From Firmicutes bacterium UBA4881 (GTDB lineage: Bacteria; Bacillota; DTU065), in contig DHDH01000016.1 of NCBI GenBank assembly GCA_002399235.1, positions 1-64,000 of the forward strand: a stretch of 64,000 nucleotides of DNA. Reading direction: 5' to 3'. Of this stretch, positions 45,807 through 54,537 are shown in pieces (the stretch's first letter is position 1; each line of letters opens with the position of its first letter). The translations under genes and the position numbers were made by a program. The notes beneath the pieces are model-generated. The model saw only the letters and a program-made list of their open reading frames with translations. It did no database searches and was not told where the DNA came from.

Positions 45807-46271
45807 ATGCGACAGCTAAGACGAAGCAAATACCAAATTCCCGATAACGAGGCAGTTAGAATACTCCAAGAAGGAGAATATGGAATACTTGCAACTTGTG
45901 GTCTAGATAAAGAGCCTTATGGTACACCCATTAACTATGTTTATGATGATGGTTTTATTTATTTTCATTGTGCTAACAAGGGTAGAAAAATTGATAACCT
46001 AAAGGAAAATAACTTAGTTGGTTTTACTGTTGTAGGTAAAGCACAGATTGTGCTTAGCAAATACTCTACAAATTATGAAAGTGTTATTGTATCGGGAGAA
46101 GCGAGAATTTTATCTGATTGGGAGAAATCTAAACCTTTACTTGCATTAATTACGAAATATAGTCCAGACTTTTTGCAAGGTGCGAACGAGTATATCGAGC
46201 GATATTTAGAAAAAACTACAGTTATAGAGATAAAAATAGCTGATTTAAAAGGAAAAAGAAACCCAGGTTAA
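45807..46271 (+). CDS. Pyridoxamine 5'-phosphate oxidase-like flavoprotein (NimA family)
   Basis: A 154-residue split-barrel flavin-binding protein. YGILATCGLDKEPYGTPINYVYDDGFIYFHCANKGRKIDNL matches the NimA/YhbP-like group; members bind FMN or haem and include nitroimidazole reductases. Listed here only by family; no resistance claim can be made. AAAGGA precedes the ATG, and a bidirectional terminator follows. Confidence 0.85.
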   Translation: MRQLRRSKYQIPDNEAVRILQEGEYGILATCGLDKEPYGTPINYVYDDGFIYFHCANKGRKIDNLKENNLVGFTVVGKAQIVLSKYSTNYESVIVSGEARILSDWEKSKPLLALITKYSPDFLQGANEYIERYLEKTTVIEIKIADLKGKRNPG

Positions 46272-46294
46272 AAAAGGCCGCTCGCGGCCTTTTT
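46271..46294. terminator. Bidirectional terminator
   Basis: AAAAAGGCCG (46271-46280), loop CTCG, CGGCCTTTTT (46285-46294). It lies between the convergent NimA-like gene and feoB. Confidence 0.9.
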
Positions 46295-48410
46295 ATATAA
46301 ACAATGTTAAAAGTCTAATCCCCTGAGCAATAAATAGACAGCTTAAGATACCTACTATTGTCGGTAGAAGAAATGATAGTATAGTCCACTGCCAACTAGA
46401 GGTTTCTTTTTTTATCGTAAGCAATGTTGTACCGCAAGGAAAATGATTCAAAGAAAAGAGAAGGAAGCAAAATGCGGTTAAATTAGTCCAAGAATTATTA
46501 ATGAGCAAAGTTTTGGTTGTAGTCAGGTTTTCAAGTTCTAGTAAACTCCCTTGGGAAGTGTAAGCCATAAGGATAATTGGTAGCACAATTTCGTTAGCAG
46601 GAAAACCTAATAAGAAGGCTGCCAAAATCACTCCATCTAGACCCATTAGGTAGCCAAGAGGATGTAAAAAGGAAGAAAGTAGCTCTAGGAAGGTTTTGCC
46701 ACCAATACCAAGATTGGACATTATCCAGATCAGTGCACCTGCTGGTGCGGCTACTAAAATGGCTCTTAGCAATACATACAATGTCCTATCAATAAGAGAA
46801 CGGATTAAGATAAGGCCAATTTGAGGTTTGCGAAAAGGCGGCAGTTCAAGGGCAAATGAAGAAGGCAATCCTTGCAAGAAGGTTTTCGATAAAAACTTTG
46901 ATACTAAAAGAGAAACTAGCACGGCACCAACGATCATTAAAACTAAAAATAGGGAAGCACCAAAAGAACCAAGAAAACCTGGGCCAGAAAAAAATAACAA
47001 GGCCATGGTAATTAAAGTTGGAAAACGTCCATTGCAGGGTACAAAGTTATTAGTAAGAATAGCTATTAATCTCTCGCGTGGCGAATCGATAATACGACAC
47101 GCAACAACACCTGCAGCGTTACATCCAAACCCCATACACATAGTTAGCGATTGTTTGCCATGTGCTCCTGCAAGCCTAAATGAATTATCTAAGTTAAAGG
47201 CAATTCTTGGCAAATAGCCCCAATCTTCGAGCAGTGTAAAGAGAGGAAAAAATATAGCCATGGGTGGTAACATAACTGCGATGACCCAACTTAAAGTGCG
47301 ATAGATGCCAAAAACAAAAAGGCCTTTAATCCATTCGGGAGATTTAAGATAGGTGAGAAAATTTAGTAGTTGCCCTTCTATCCACAAGAAACCTTTGGCG
47401 AGAAGCTGCGAAGGATAGTTAGCACCAACTAGTGTAAGCCAAAATACTATACCTAAAAACAAAAGCATGAGGGGAATACCAAATATTTTCGAGGTGATAA
47501 TCCGATCAAAGTGATGGTCTCCTCTGCGAGGTTTAGAGTTTAATTTTAGAACATCTCTGGTTATTTTTTCAGCAGTGGTATAGAGAGTTAATACAATTGA
47601 TTCCCGAAATTCGCCAGCTAGACTTGGATGTTGTAACTCATTTAGTGATTTAGGATCAACAATTAAATTAGCCATAGAAAGGTATTCTTGGAGCTTGTTT
47701 GCTAAAGAATAATCGCTATCGAGGAGTCTAAGAGCTAACCAACGTTTTTGACGCTCATTAAAGGCAGTGTTGGGCAAAGAAGCTATACCTTTTAAAATAA
47801 GTTCTTCGAGAGAATCTGGATACCTAATCTGTATAGGAGAAATCGCAGGTTCAGAAGCAGTTAACAGAATTGCTTCTTTTAACTTATCTAAACCTTCTCC
47901 GTCTCTTGCGTTAGTTCCCACTACTCGAATCCCAAGGTTCTTGGCAAGTCTGTCTAAATCGATATATATACCTTTTCGTAGAGCTTCATCAAGTAGGTTT
48001 ACACAGACAACAACCGAAGGAGTTATTTCTAAAATCTGTAAAGCCAAGTGAAGGTTTCTTTCTAAGCAAGTAGCATCAACAACAACAACAGTAACATCAG
48101 GTTGATAAAAACAGAGAAAATCCCTAGCGATCTCTTCCTCTTGGGAATCAGCAAAGAGAGAATAGGTCCCTGGCAAATCAATCAGTGAAAAAGAATGATC
48201 GGCAAAGAAATATTCGCCTGCTGATAGAGCTACAGTTTTTCCTGGCCAATTTCCAGTATGTTGTTTTAGCCCAGTAAGACTGTTAAATACAGTGCTTTTA
48301 CCTGTATTGGGGTTACCGGCTAAAGCAATAACAAAATCACTTGTTTCAGGAAGAACTAAATTAGTCGATTTTAGCAGAGCTTGCCCAGTAGAACTGTTTG
48401 TTAACCCCAA
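46293..48410 (-). CDS. feoB: Ferrous iron transporter FeoB
   Basis: A 705-residue Fe(II) uptake protein. The N-terminal G domain has GNPNTGKSTVFNSLTG (G1, about 32), TGNWPGKTV (G2), DLPGTYSL (G3) and VNLLDEA (G4, Asn-Leu-x-Asp); a GDI domain follows, then the membrane part with two Gate domains (MCMGFGCNAAGVVACRIID, FPANEIVLPIILMAY). TTG start directly after the feoA stop with AAGGTG upstream, so the two are cotranscribed. No feoC is seen. Confidence 0.95.
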   Translation of the reverse strand: MGLTNSSTGQALLKSTNLVLPETSDFVIALAGNPNTGKSTVFNSLTGLKQHTGNWPGKTVALSAGEYFFADHSFSLIDLPGTYSLFADSQEEEIARDFLCFYQPDVTVVVVDATCLERNLHLALQILEITPSVVVCVNLLDEALRKGIYIDLDRLAKNLGIRVVGTNARDGEGLDKLKEAILLTASEPAISPIQIRYPDSLEELILKGIASLPNTAFNERQKRWLALRLLDSDYSLANKLQEYLSMANLIVDPKSLNELQHPSLAGEFRESIVLTLYTTAEKITRDVLKLNSKPRRGDHHFDRIITSKIFGIPLMLLFLGIVFWLTLVGANYPSQLLAKGFLWIEGQLLNFLTYLKSPEWIKGLFVFGIYRTLSWVIAVMLPPMAIFFPLFTLLEDWGYLPRIAFNLDNSFRLAGAHGKQSLTMCMGFGCNAAGVVACRIIDSPRERLIAILTNNFVPCNGRFPTLITMALLFFSGPGFLGSFGASLFLVLMIVGAVLVSLLVSKFLSKTFLQGLPSSFALELPPFRKPQIGLILIRSLIDRTLYVLLRAILVAAPAGALIWIMSNLGIGGKTFLELLSSFLHPLGYLMGLDGVILAAFLLGFPANEIVLPIILMAYTSQGSLLELENLTTTKTLLINNSWTNLTAFCFLLFSLNHFPCGTTLLTIKKETSSWQWTILSFLLPTIVGILSCLFIAQGIRLLTLFI

Positions 48411-48665
48411 TTAAATCACCTTCTCTTGAGAAGAGGAAAATATTTTTATACAAGCAGCATCTTCATTACGAAGAGCTATTACACAGTCGCGTATAAGATA
48501 GGCTGTGGGATTACTAAAAGGACTGCAAAAGAGTTTAGTGACATGAGTACCCCTAGTAAATCCAAGATCCCATAAACGGTGGCGTAATGGGCAATCTGAA
48601 TTTACATATGCTATAACACCAGTTTCGCCTAAAGTTACTTCGCTTAGAGGATAATAGTCGTTCAA
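48411..48665 (-). CDS. feoA: Ferrous iron transport protein FeoA
   Basis: An 84-residue SH3-like protein that assists FeoB. YPLSEVTLGETGVIAYVNSD and RHRLWDLGFTRGTHVTKLF are the family pattern. TTG start behind AGGGGGG. It is first in the feoAB unit, whose promoter overlaps a 14-bp palindrome. Confidence 0.88.
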   Translation of the reverse strand: MNDYYPLSEVTLGETGVIAYVNSDCPLRHRLWDLGFTRGTHVTKLFCSPFSNPTAYLIRDCVIALRNEDAACIKIFSSSQEKVI

Positions 48666-48684
48666 TAGTCTACCCCCCTAAAAG

Positions 48685-48728
48685 TTAACCGCGGTTAAAA
48701 TTATCTTTCACTGACTAGGGTATGACTA
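48685..48728 (-). promoter_or_regulatory. feoAB promoter with palindromic operator
   Basis: On the minus strand TAGTCA (48723-48728), 17 bases, GATAAT (48700-48705). Immediately downstream, across the expected start of transcription, lies the perfect palindrome TTAACCGCGGTTAA (48685-48698). The position suits a repressor; the DtxR-type protein at 45208 is the obvious candidate. Confidence 0.6.
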
Positions 48729-49055
48729 ACTACTATGATTGGTGCTTAGAACAAGTATTTTAAATAAAACATATTTCTGCTTTGTTCTAATTAGGTTTTG
48801 TTTAATATCTGGTACCTTGCTTGATCAAGTATTTTTGTTTTTTAGGCACCTATAAACATAAATTGGATTTGGCTTGTTTTCAAAAATGTAAGCTATTTAA
48901 CTTAGCTAAATAGTAAACCTGTTCTATAACAAGGATTACCTGTAATAAACGTAGAATAAAAAAACAATGCACTTGTAATACAAGCGCAGTAAAATTAGCT
49001 TAGTTTTGTTTTAAGCAGCTAGAGCAAAGCTAAGTATGTGGAGGGTAGTTTAGAT
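48729..49055. other. Divergent intergenic region feoA / DUF4855
   Basis: AT-rich. I see a small palindrome CTTGATCAAG (about 48822-48831) and a short hairpin CTTGTAATACAAG near 48972, but no plus-strand promoter that I trust and no open frame with a ribosome site. Confidence 0.4.
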
Positions 49056-50696
49056 ATGTTTATTGGACTGATTGTAGCACTGTTATTCTTTTCTTTTAAT
49101 GCATCTGCAGAATCACTTAATGTGGCACTAAATAAACCTTATGTAGTTAATTTGTCAGCTAATATCCCGTACACAGATACTGGTGGAGAATTAACCGATG
49201 GTGTACACGCTAAAGCTTTCTTAGGAGATAAAGCTTGGCAAGGTTTTGCAAGAATGGATTATCGTATTGTGGTAGTTGATTTAGGAGGCATTTATTCTAT
49301 TGATCAAATAAAGCTTGGTTCTTTGAAAGATGAAGGGTCGAATGTCTGGTTTCCAAACAACATGAGTTTAGCTTTATCTAACGATGGCGTTAATTGGCGA
49401 GTAATAAACGATAATTATTATTCAAGTAAAGACTTTCCCCCTAAACCAACAACTCTAGGAGAACTAGAATTATCTGCTTCGGGAGAACAAGGTCGCTATG
49501 TTGCTATAAAGTTCGAAGTTGGTTTCTGGGTCTTTGTCGATGAATTAGAGGTTTGGGGAAATTTAGTAGCTGAAAGTATTGATAAGTCCAAACTTGATGA
49601 GATTAACTACAAAGATATTAACGAAGTAATGCTAAAGTTTTTTAATAAAAGTGCTTATGAGAAAACTGAAGGCGAAATGTTACATGCATCAGAACAAACT
49701 GGAGGAGCCAAAGATATTCTTCTAGTTTATGATCAAGCATCTAGTATTCGTTGGAATGAATTATATGCCAACCCTTATGTTGCCTATTTAGATAAGAATT
49801 TTGAACCAAAGGATTGGTTTTTCGATACTTTCTTGTTCTTAGCTTTAACTACACCTAGTGGTCGTAACTTTGGCGCACCCCCCTACGCTGATAAGGCAGA
49901 TTGGCAATGGTGGTTATGGCGTATGTTTGAGTCTGGGTATGGTTTTGACGCCTTTAATAGAGCTGTAACTACAGCTGGTGAAAAATTAGGTGATAGTAGT
50001 TATAAAGCAAAAGTTATTGTGATGATCCCTTACCCTGTAGAAGAGCCTAATCATGCTTTTGATAAAGATAACCCAGGTTATCTTAATGCTAATAAGATAG
50101 GTAGAGAAGCTGCTGCTAAGAATAGATTAGAGGTTGTAAAATGGTATATATCAGAGTTTGAAAAACTGTGGGATGCTGCAGGTTATGACCGATTGGAGTT
50201 AATTGGCTATTATTGGTTATCTGAGAATCTAGATAGAAATAGTTTAGATCGGTTGTACTTACCTCAAGTAGGTAATTTAGTCAGAGAAAAAGGCTATAGA
50301 TTCTTTTGGATTCCGTGGTTTATGGCACCAGGTTATTCTGATTGGCAAGAACTTGGTTTTGATGCAGTAATGTTACAACCAAATTATATGTTTGTGCATG
50401 AATCAGCAAAGTCTAGGTTATCTAAAGCAGGTGCGGAAGCTAAAAGATATGGCTTAGGCTTAGAGTTTGAAGCTGATCCCTCTATATTTAGAAATGCTGA
50501 GAAAAGGGAACGCTGGTATGATTACCTCAGAGCAACTAATACACTAGGATATGATAAGAATATTTTACGAGGCTATTATCAAGACGTCGATATTCTTGGA
50601 ACAGCTTCAAGAAGTAGTGAACCTGAATTGCGCGAGATCTATGACAAGATGTATGAGTTTGTAAAGGGTACCTTTACTGAGACTATTACCGAATAA
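49056..50696 (+). CDS. DUF4855 secreted protein with discoidin-like domain
   Basis: A 546-residue exported protein. Signal peptide (IVALLFFSFNASA), then an F5/8 type C (discoidin)-like domain (about 25-175: NVALNKPYVV, TDGVHAKAF, YRIVVVDLGGIYSIDQIKLG, GRYVAIKFEV) that usually binds sugar, then a DUF4855 domain (about 200-540) that resembles glycoside hydrolase barrels; MIPYPVEEP and LIGYYWLSE fit this fold. ATG 49056 lies ten bases after GGAGGG. It probably acts on extracellular polysaccharide; substrate unknown. Single-gene unit with its own terminator. Confidence 0.82.
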   Translation: MFIGLIVALLFFSFNASAESLNVALNKPYVVNLSANIPYTDTGGELTDGVHAKAFLGDKAWQGFARMDYRIVVVDLGGIYSIDQIKLGSLKDEGSNVWFPNNMSLALSNDGVNWRVINDNYYSSKDFPPKPTTLGELELSASGEQGRYVAIKFEVGFWVFVDELEVWGNLVAESIDKSKLDEINYKDINEVMLKFFNKSAYEKTEGEMLHASEQTGGAKDILLVYDQASSIRWNELYANPYVAYLDKNFEPKDWFFDTFLFLALTTPSGRNFGAPPYADKADWQWWLWRMFESGYGFDAFNRAVTTAGEKLGDSSYKAKVIVMIPYPVEEPNHAFDKDNPGYLNANKIGREAAAKNRLEVVKWYISEFEKLWDAAGYDRLELIGYYWLSENLDRNSLDRLYLPQVGNLVREKGYRFFWIPWFMAPGYSDWQELGFDAVMLQPNYMFVHESAKSRLSKAGAEAKRYGLGLEFEADPSIFRNAEKRERWYDYLRATNTLGYDKNILRGYYQDVDILGTASRSSEPELREIYDKMYEFVKGTFTETITE

Positions 50697-50699
50697 TAA

Positions 50700-50742
50700 A
50701 ACAGTAGGTAGCTAAAATAAATTAGGCTACCTACTGTTTTTA
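50700..50742 (+). terminator. Terminator after the DUF4855 gene
   Basis: AACAGTAGGTAGC (50700-50712) pairs perfectly with GCTACCTACTGTT (50726-50738), then TTT. Confidence 0.88.
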
Positions 50743-50764
50743 TACCAGGTAATAACATTTTACT

Positions 50765-50792
50765 TTGGTTTTTTGCTACATAATGGTATTAT
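50765..50792 (+). promoter_or_regulatory. degV promoter
   Basis: TTGGTT (50765-50770), 16 bases, TATTAT (50787-50792), with TG of an extended -10 at 50784-50785. Confidence 0.55.
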
Positions 50793-50875
50793 ATAGATAA
50801 GATTTATCTCAAATTAGAGAAATTTTATTCAAGTGATAAGCTCAAATAGAGCGGATAGTAAGGATAGGTGAAACT

Positions 50876-51706
50876 ATGTCAATTAAGATTGTGGTAGATA
50901 GCAGTATCGATCTTCCTGACGAGTACGTTGAAAAGATTGGCCTAGAGATAGTTCCTCTTACAGTCTCCTTTGGCGAGGATCATTATCTAGATCGTGTTGA
51001 TATTACACCTGAAGAGTTTCACGAAAGAATGATGCGGGAAAAGGAGCTACCGAAAACTGCACAACCAGCTCCAGGAAGATTTCTAGAGATTTTTGATAAA
51101 TTTGGCAAGATGGGTCACCAAGTTATATGTTTATGCTTATCAAGTGGTTTAAGTGGAACTTATAATAGTGCCAAATTAGCTCAAAGTATGACCGATACAG
51201 AGGTGGAAGTTGTTGACACTTTATCTGGTTCAACAGGCTTAGGCATCCTTGCTTATCTAAGTTCTAAATGGGCTGAAGTGGGTAAATCTCTCCAAGATAT
51301 ATCTAAAGATATCAAAGAATATGCCGAAAACATTACTGTATACGCTCTCTTGGATACTGTAGAAAATGCAGTTAAAGGAGGTCGTCTTAGCCCCATTAAA
51401 GGAGCTATTGCCAGTTTACTTAATTTAAAGGTTATTTGCGAAGTTCGCCATGGTAAAGTTGATGTCGTAGAAAAAGTTAGAGGAACACAAAAGGCATATG
51501 CCAGGTTAACAGAATTAATTGCAGAAAAGACAAAAGGTAGAAAGATACCAATGATCGGTATTGCTCATGTAGCTAACGAAAAAGGTGCTAAAATTTTAAA
51601 AGAGGCAGTAATGAATGTTCATAAGGAAGCTGAATACTTTGAAACTGCTATGGGTGCTACAATTAGTACCTATGCTGGTAAAGGCGGTTTAGTTATAGCA
51701 TTTTAA
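50876..51706 (+). CDS. DegV family fatty-acid-binding protein
   Basis: A 276-residue protein of the DegV/FakB family; characterised members bind a fatty acid and present it to the kinase FakA. The N-terminal Rossmann-like domain has IVVDSSIDLPDEYVEKIGLEIVPLTVSFG and TAQPAPGRFLEIF (the Thr/Ser that contacts the carboxyl group), CLSSGLSGTYNSAKLA, and the second domain NAVKGGRLSPIKG. AGGTGA precedes the ATG. No kinase gene lies in the window. Confidence 0.92.
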   Translation: MSIKIVVDSSIDLPDEYVEKIGLEIVPLTVSFGEDHYLDRVDITPEEFHERMMREKELPKTAQPAPGRFLEIFDKFGKMGHQVICLCLSSGLSGTYNSAKLAQSMTDTEVEVVDTLSGSTGLGILAYLSSKWAEVGKSLQDISKDIKEYAENITVYALLDTVENAVKGGRLSPIKGAIASLLNLKVICEVRHGKVDVVEKVRGTQKAYARLTELIAEKTKGRKIPMIGIAHVANEKGAKILKEAVMNVHKEAEYFETAMGATISTYAGKGGLVIAF

Positions 51707-51707
51707 T

Positions 51708-51744
51708 AAAAGAAGCCTGACTTGATTAAAGTCAGGCTTCTTTT
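51708..51744. terminator. Bidirectional terminator between degV and the SGNH gene
   Basis: Perfect 16-bp stem (51708-51723 with 51729-51744), loop GATTA, T-run on both strands. Confidence 0.9.
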
Positions 51745-51767
51745 TAGACTTACTATTAATTTGAAAG

Positions 51768-53297
51768 TTAGATTAAACCATCTTGTGAAAACTGTTTCAG
51801 TAAGAAATTAGACCAAATTTCGTAAGCTGGACCATTAGGATGGATACCATCTAAGGAGAGAGATTTTGGCATGAAGCCATTTTCGACCATTAAAGAATAA
51901 ATGTCTAGATACGAAACTCCTTCTTGAGAGGCAATTTTTTTAAGTCCTTCATTATATTCGGCTACTTTAGGTGCAATTTCGTGTTCTTTACCTAAAGGCA
52001 GTATGGATTGCAAATATAATTTAGCTTGAGGAGCTTCGGCTTTGATATATTTGATGATTTTTTCTACTTGACTGTGGTACTCGCTACGCTCGGCATTGTA
52101 AAGTAGATTATTGGTGCCAATCATTACTAAAACAGCTTTGGGATTAGATTCAAGAGCAAGAAGATTACGACGATCCCAAACACCACTGGCAATGTCTGCA
52201 CTAATACCACGATTAATTGTTTTTACCTTAGCAAGATATCCTTGGAGGTAATAACCTTCAGTAATGGAGTCACCAATAAAAATAAAAGCTTGTTCGGGTA
52301 GTTTTTCTTTAGCAAACTTCTCAACTTTACCAAACCAATAATCCCCTCTTTTCATTAGCTCATCATAACTTTTATGGGTTGGATGAACTAGAGGAAAGAG
52401 ATTGTTTATTGATGTTCTAGCTTCGCTAAGAAAATAAGTAGCCTGGGTTGAAGATTCTTTCTGAATAAAGAAATTTAAAGCAGTTATATTGTGGGTAGCT
52501 TCTTGATAGAGACTACTCATTTCACTGGTGGCTAGATTATCTTTAGCAAGTTTTTGGTAGTGTTGGGCACTTATTTTATAAGAAGCTTCTAAAGGTTCTA
52601 CTAAGTTTTGAATATCCGAAATAGGTACTGCGAAGATAATATCAGAAGGTGGTAGCATTTCGTTGATACTATCAACAAAAAGACTGTTCCATAAATGGTT
52701 AGGATTATTAAAGACATCTTCGGCAATATAAGTTGAATTAGCTGTCTTAACTACAGCTGCGAACTCATTTTCTTGCCAGTTTTCGCCTTGGCCTTTCAAT
52801 GTTGGTTTTACTAAGGTTCGCTTAAGAGATTCTATTTTATTTTCTGAGTATAAAAATGTAAGGTCGGAAGTGATTTCTTTGTTAGTAACATCAATTTCTA
52901 GGCCTAAAAGCGAGGCCAGTAAAGGTGAGGTATCGTAAGTAGCTAGTATTTTACCACCGCTAGCAATAAAATCAGTAAGTGTTTTAACTTGATTTTGCTC
53001 TAGACTATTATTGGAAAGTAAAACAACTAATTCGAAATAGTTTAAGAAACCGTTTTCAACGTCCTGATCATTAATAACTACAGTAGGGATAAACTCGTCA
53101 TCTAAGAGAGATTTAGCTTTATTGATCATTGACTCATAAGCTGAACCTTTAACTTGAGCAGTTTTTTCATTGTACAACAAAGCAACACCACAACGTTTAG
53201 CACTAATTGACAGAGAGAAAGCAGATACCAAGATTAGCACCCCCAAAAATTTCAAGGTAGTTAAAGATAGGTGATTGAGAGCAAATTTGTTTTGCAC
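51768..53297 (-). CDS. Secreted SGNH/GDSL hydrolase with N-terminal glutaminase-like domain
   Basis: A 509-residue exported protein. After a signal peptide (FLGVLILVSAFSLSISA), residues about 35-185 look like the flavodoxin-like class I amidotransferase/ThuA fold (TVVINDQDVENGFLNYFELVVLLSN, SGGKILATYD). A helical spacer follows, and residues about 335-509 are an SGNH esterase: FIGDSITEG (Ser), GISADIASGV (Gly), IGTNNL (Asn) and DGIHPNG (Asp, His). It probably removes acyl or acetyl groups from an extracellular glycan. GTG start behind GGAGAG. Confidence 0.85.
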   Translation of the reverse strand: MQNKFALNHLSLTTLKFLGVLILVSAFSLSISAKRCGVALLYNEKTAQVKGSAYESMINKAKSLLDDEFIPTVVINDQDVENGFLNYFELVVLLSNNSLEQNQVKTLTDFIASGGKILATYDTSPLLASLLGLEIDVTNKEITSDLTFLYSENKIESLKRTLVKPTLKGQGENWQENEFAAVVKTANSTYIAEDVFNNPNHLWNSLFVDSINEMLPPSDIIFAVPISDIQNLVEPLEASYKISAQHYQKLAKDNLATSEMSSLYQEATHNITALNFFIQKESSTQATYFLSEARTSINNLFPLVHPTHKSYDELMKRGDYWFGKVEKFAKEKLPEQAFIFIGDSITEGYYLQGYLAKVKTINRGISADIASGVWDRRNLLALESNPKAVLVMIGTNNLLYNAERSEYHSQVEKIIKYIKAEAPQAKLYLQSILPLGKEHEIAPKVAEYNEGLKKIASQEGVSYLDIYSLMVENGFMPKSLSLDGIHPNGPAYEIWSNFLLKQFSQDGLI

Positions 53298-53650
53298 TCT
53301 GATCTCTCCTTTAATAAAGATATAACTGGTAGGAGCTGGTGTTAATTAAAAAGTTTTAACCTACGAAATCACCATTTAAGCAAAAACTACAAGATACTCT
53401 TACAACAGTCTGTTAAGAATTAGCCAGTCGGAGGATTATTCCTACCAAAGTAAATAAATTATTAACGGTTAACGCGTAAAAGCAGGTCTTTATTAGATAT
53501 TCCATGGTATAGCCAATAACTAATTGAAAATCTAAACTAACGTTATTTAATTGTCATTATTTAGGGAGAAAAGGCCAATTTCAAGTCTGCTGATAAGGGA
53601 AAAGAGGTATATAATGTTCGAGCCGTAATAAGTTAGAACATGCTCTAATA
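53298..53650. other. Long AT-rich non-coding stretch
   Basis: No gene found. A TATAAT-like box at 53610-53615 has no good -35 box. No ribosome site paired with an open frame longer than about 20 codons. Confidence 0.4.
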
Positions 53651-53760
53651 TGCTATAATGTATTATTTAAGCTTGTTTGATGATAATACTTAATGGAAAG
53701 AGGATCGATCCCGATTTCCTTTCAATAAGGCCCTGCAAATAAAGCAGGGCCATGTCATTT
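53651..53760 (+). ncRNA. Candidate small structured RNA
   Basis: An extended -10 promoter (TG at 53651-53652, TATAAT at 53654-53659) is followed by about 95 bases that fold into two hairpins: GGAAA...TTTCC around GGATCGATCC (about 53695-53719), then GGCCCTGC (53729-53736) with GCAGGGCC (53744-53751), a short T-containing tail after it. An 11-codon ORF (MERGSIPISFQ) overlaps the first hairpin. It matches no riboswitch I know. Confidence 0.35.
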
Positions 53761-53804
53761 TAAAAGACAATTGGAAGAAACAGGATACAAGTGGCAAGGT
53801 TTCA

Positions 53805-53915
53805 ATGGCAAAAACTGGAGGAATAGTAAATAAGCGACCTGCTCCTCTACGATTAGTTATCTACCTTAAAGCATTTACCTTGTGGCAAATTGTACCATTT
53901 ATAATAAGTTTATAA
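53805..53915 (+). CDS. Possible 36-residue hydrophobic peptide
   Basis: Begins MAKTGGIVNKRPAPLRL and continues into a hydrophobic helix (IYLKAFTLWQIVPFIISL). Only a weak AAGG lies five bases before the ATG. Charge before helix is membrane-like, but chance is not excluded. From its stop to 54213 I see no other gene. Confidence 0.2.
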   Translation: MAKTGGIVNKRPAPLRLVIYLKAFTLWQIVPFIISL

Positions 53916-54213
53916 TTGTAAATTTAGGTAGAGAAAGCAAAGTTTTGAATCGCTATATAACATTTACTGGAAATAAGCTAAGACATGTTGTTAAATCGAA
54001 TTAAGTCGAAAACTCATTGCGCTAGTAGGAGGAGAAAGGTATAACATAAGTAATATAAAAAAGTATCTAGCTAAATAAATTTGAAAGATATATGGCGCTT
54101 CTATTAAATAGCTATAAGGCTTTAGACATTTGCATAACCTGTTATAAGAGAATTATACTTCATCAATAAGGTTAGCAGGTCAATTTTCGTAAATCTAAGG
54201 AGGTTGGGGATAA

Positions 54214-54393
54214 TTGATACTTTTTAAACTGATTTTTACTGTAATATCCTTAATTGGGATAATTAGACCAGATATTATGTGGGTATTATCCGAAGGTTGG
54301 AAATATAAGAATGTTGAACCTAGTGAAACATATTTGCTTTTAAGTAGGGTCTTGAGCGTTATTGCCCTCATTTTGATCTGGGTATTTGGTTAA
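54214..54393 (+). CDS. DUF6199-like small membrane protein
   Basis: A 59-residue protein with two hydrophobic helices around a polar core. IIRPDIMWVLSEGWKYKNVEPSETYLLLSR matches the PxxxWxxSEgWKYKnaEPS pattern of DUF6199 mini-proteins as I remember it. TTG start with AAGGAGG upstream (54197-54203). Function unknown in the family. It stands alone, 144 bases ahead of miaB. Confidence 0.7.
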   Translation: MILFKLIFTVISLIGIIRPDIMWVLSEGWKYKNVEPSETYLLLSRVLSVIALILIWVFG

Positions 54394-54537
54394 AAGTTAG
54401 TTTGAATAAAAGTATCTTTATATCTACTTTATTTTGGTAGGTAAATAACTAACTTTTCCTCAAGGTTGTTTAACCTTCTTAAATAATGTATCCTAAAAGA
54501 AAGTACATCCTATAACCTCGAGGAGTGAGTCACGCAG

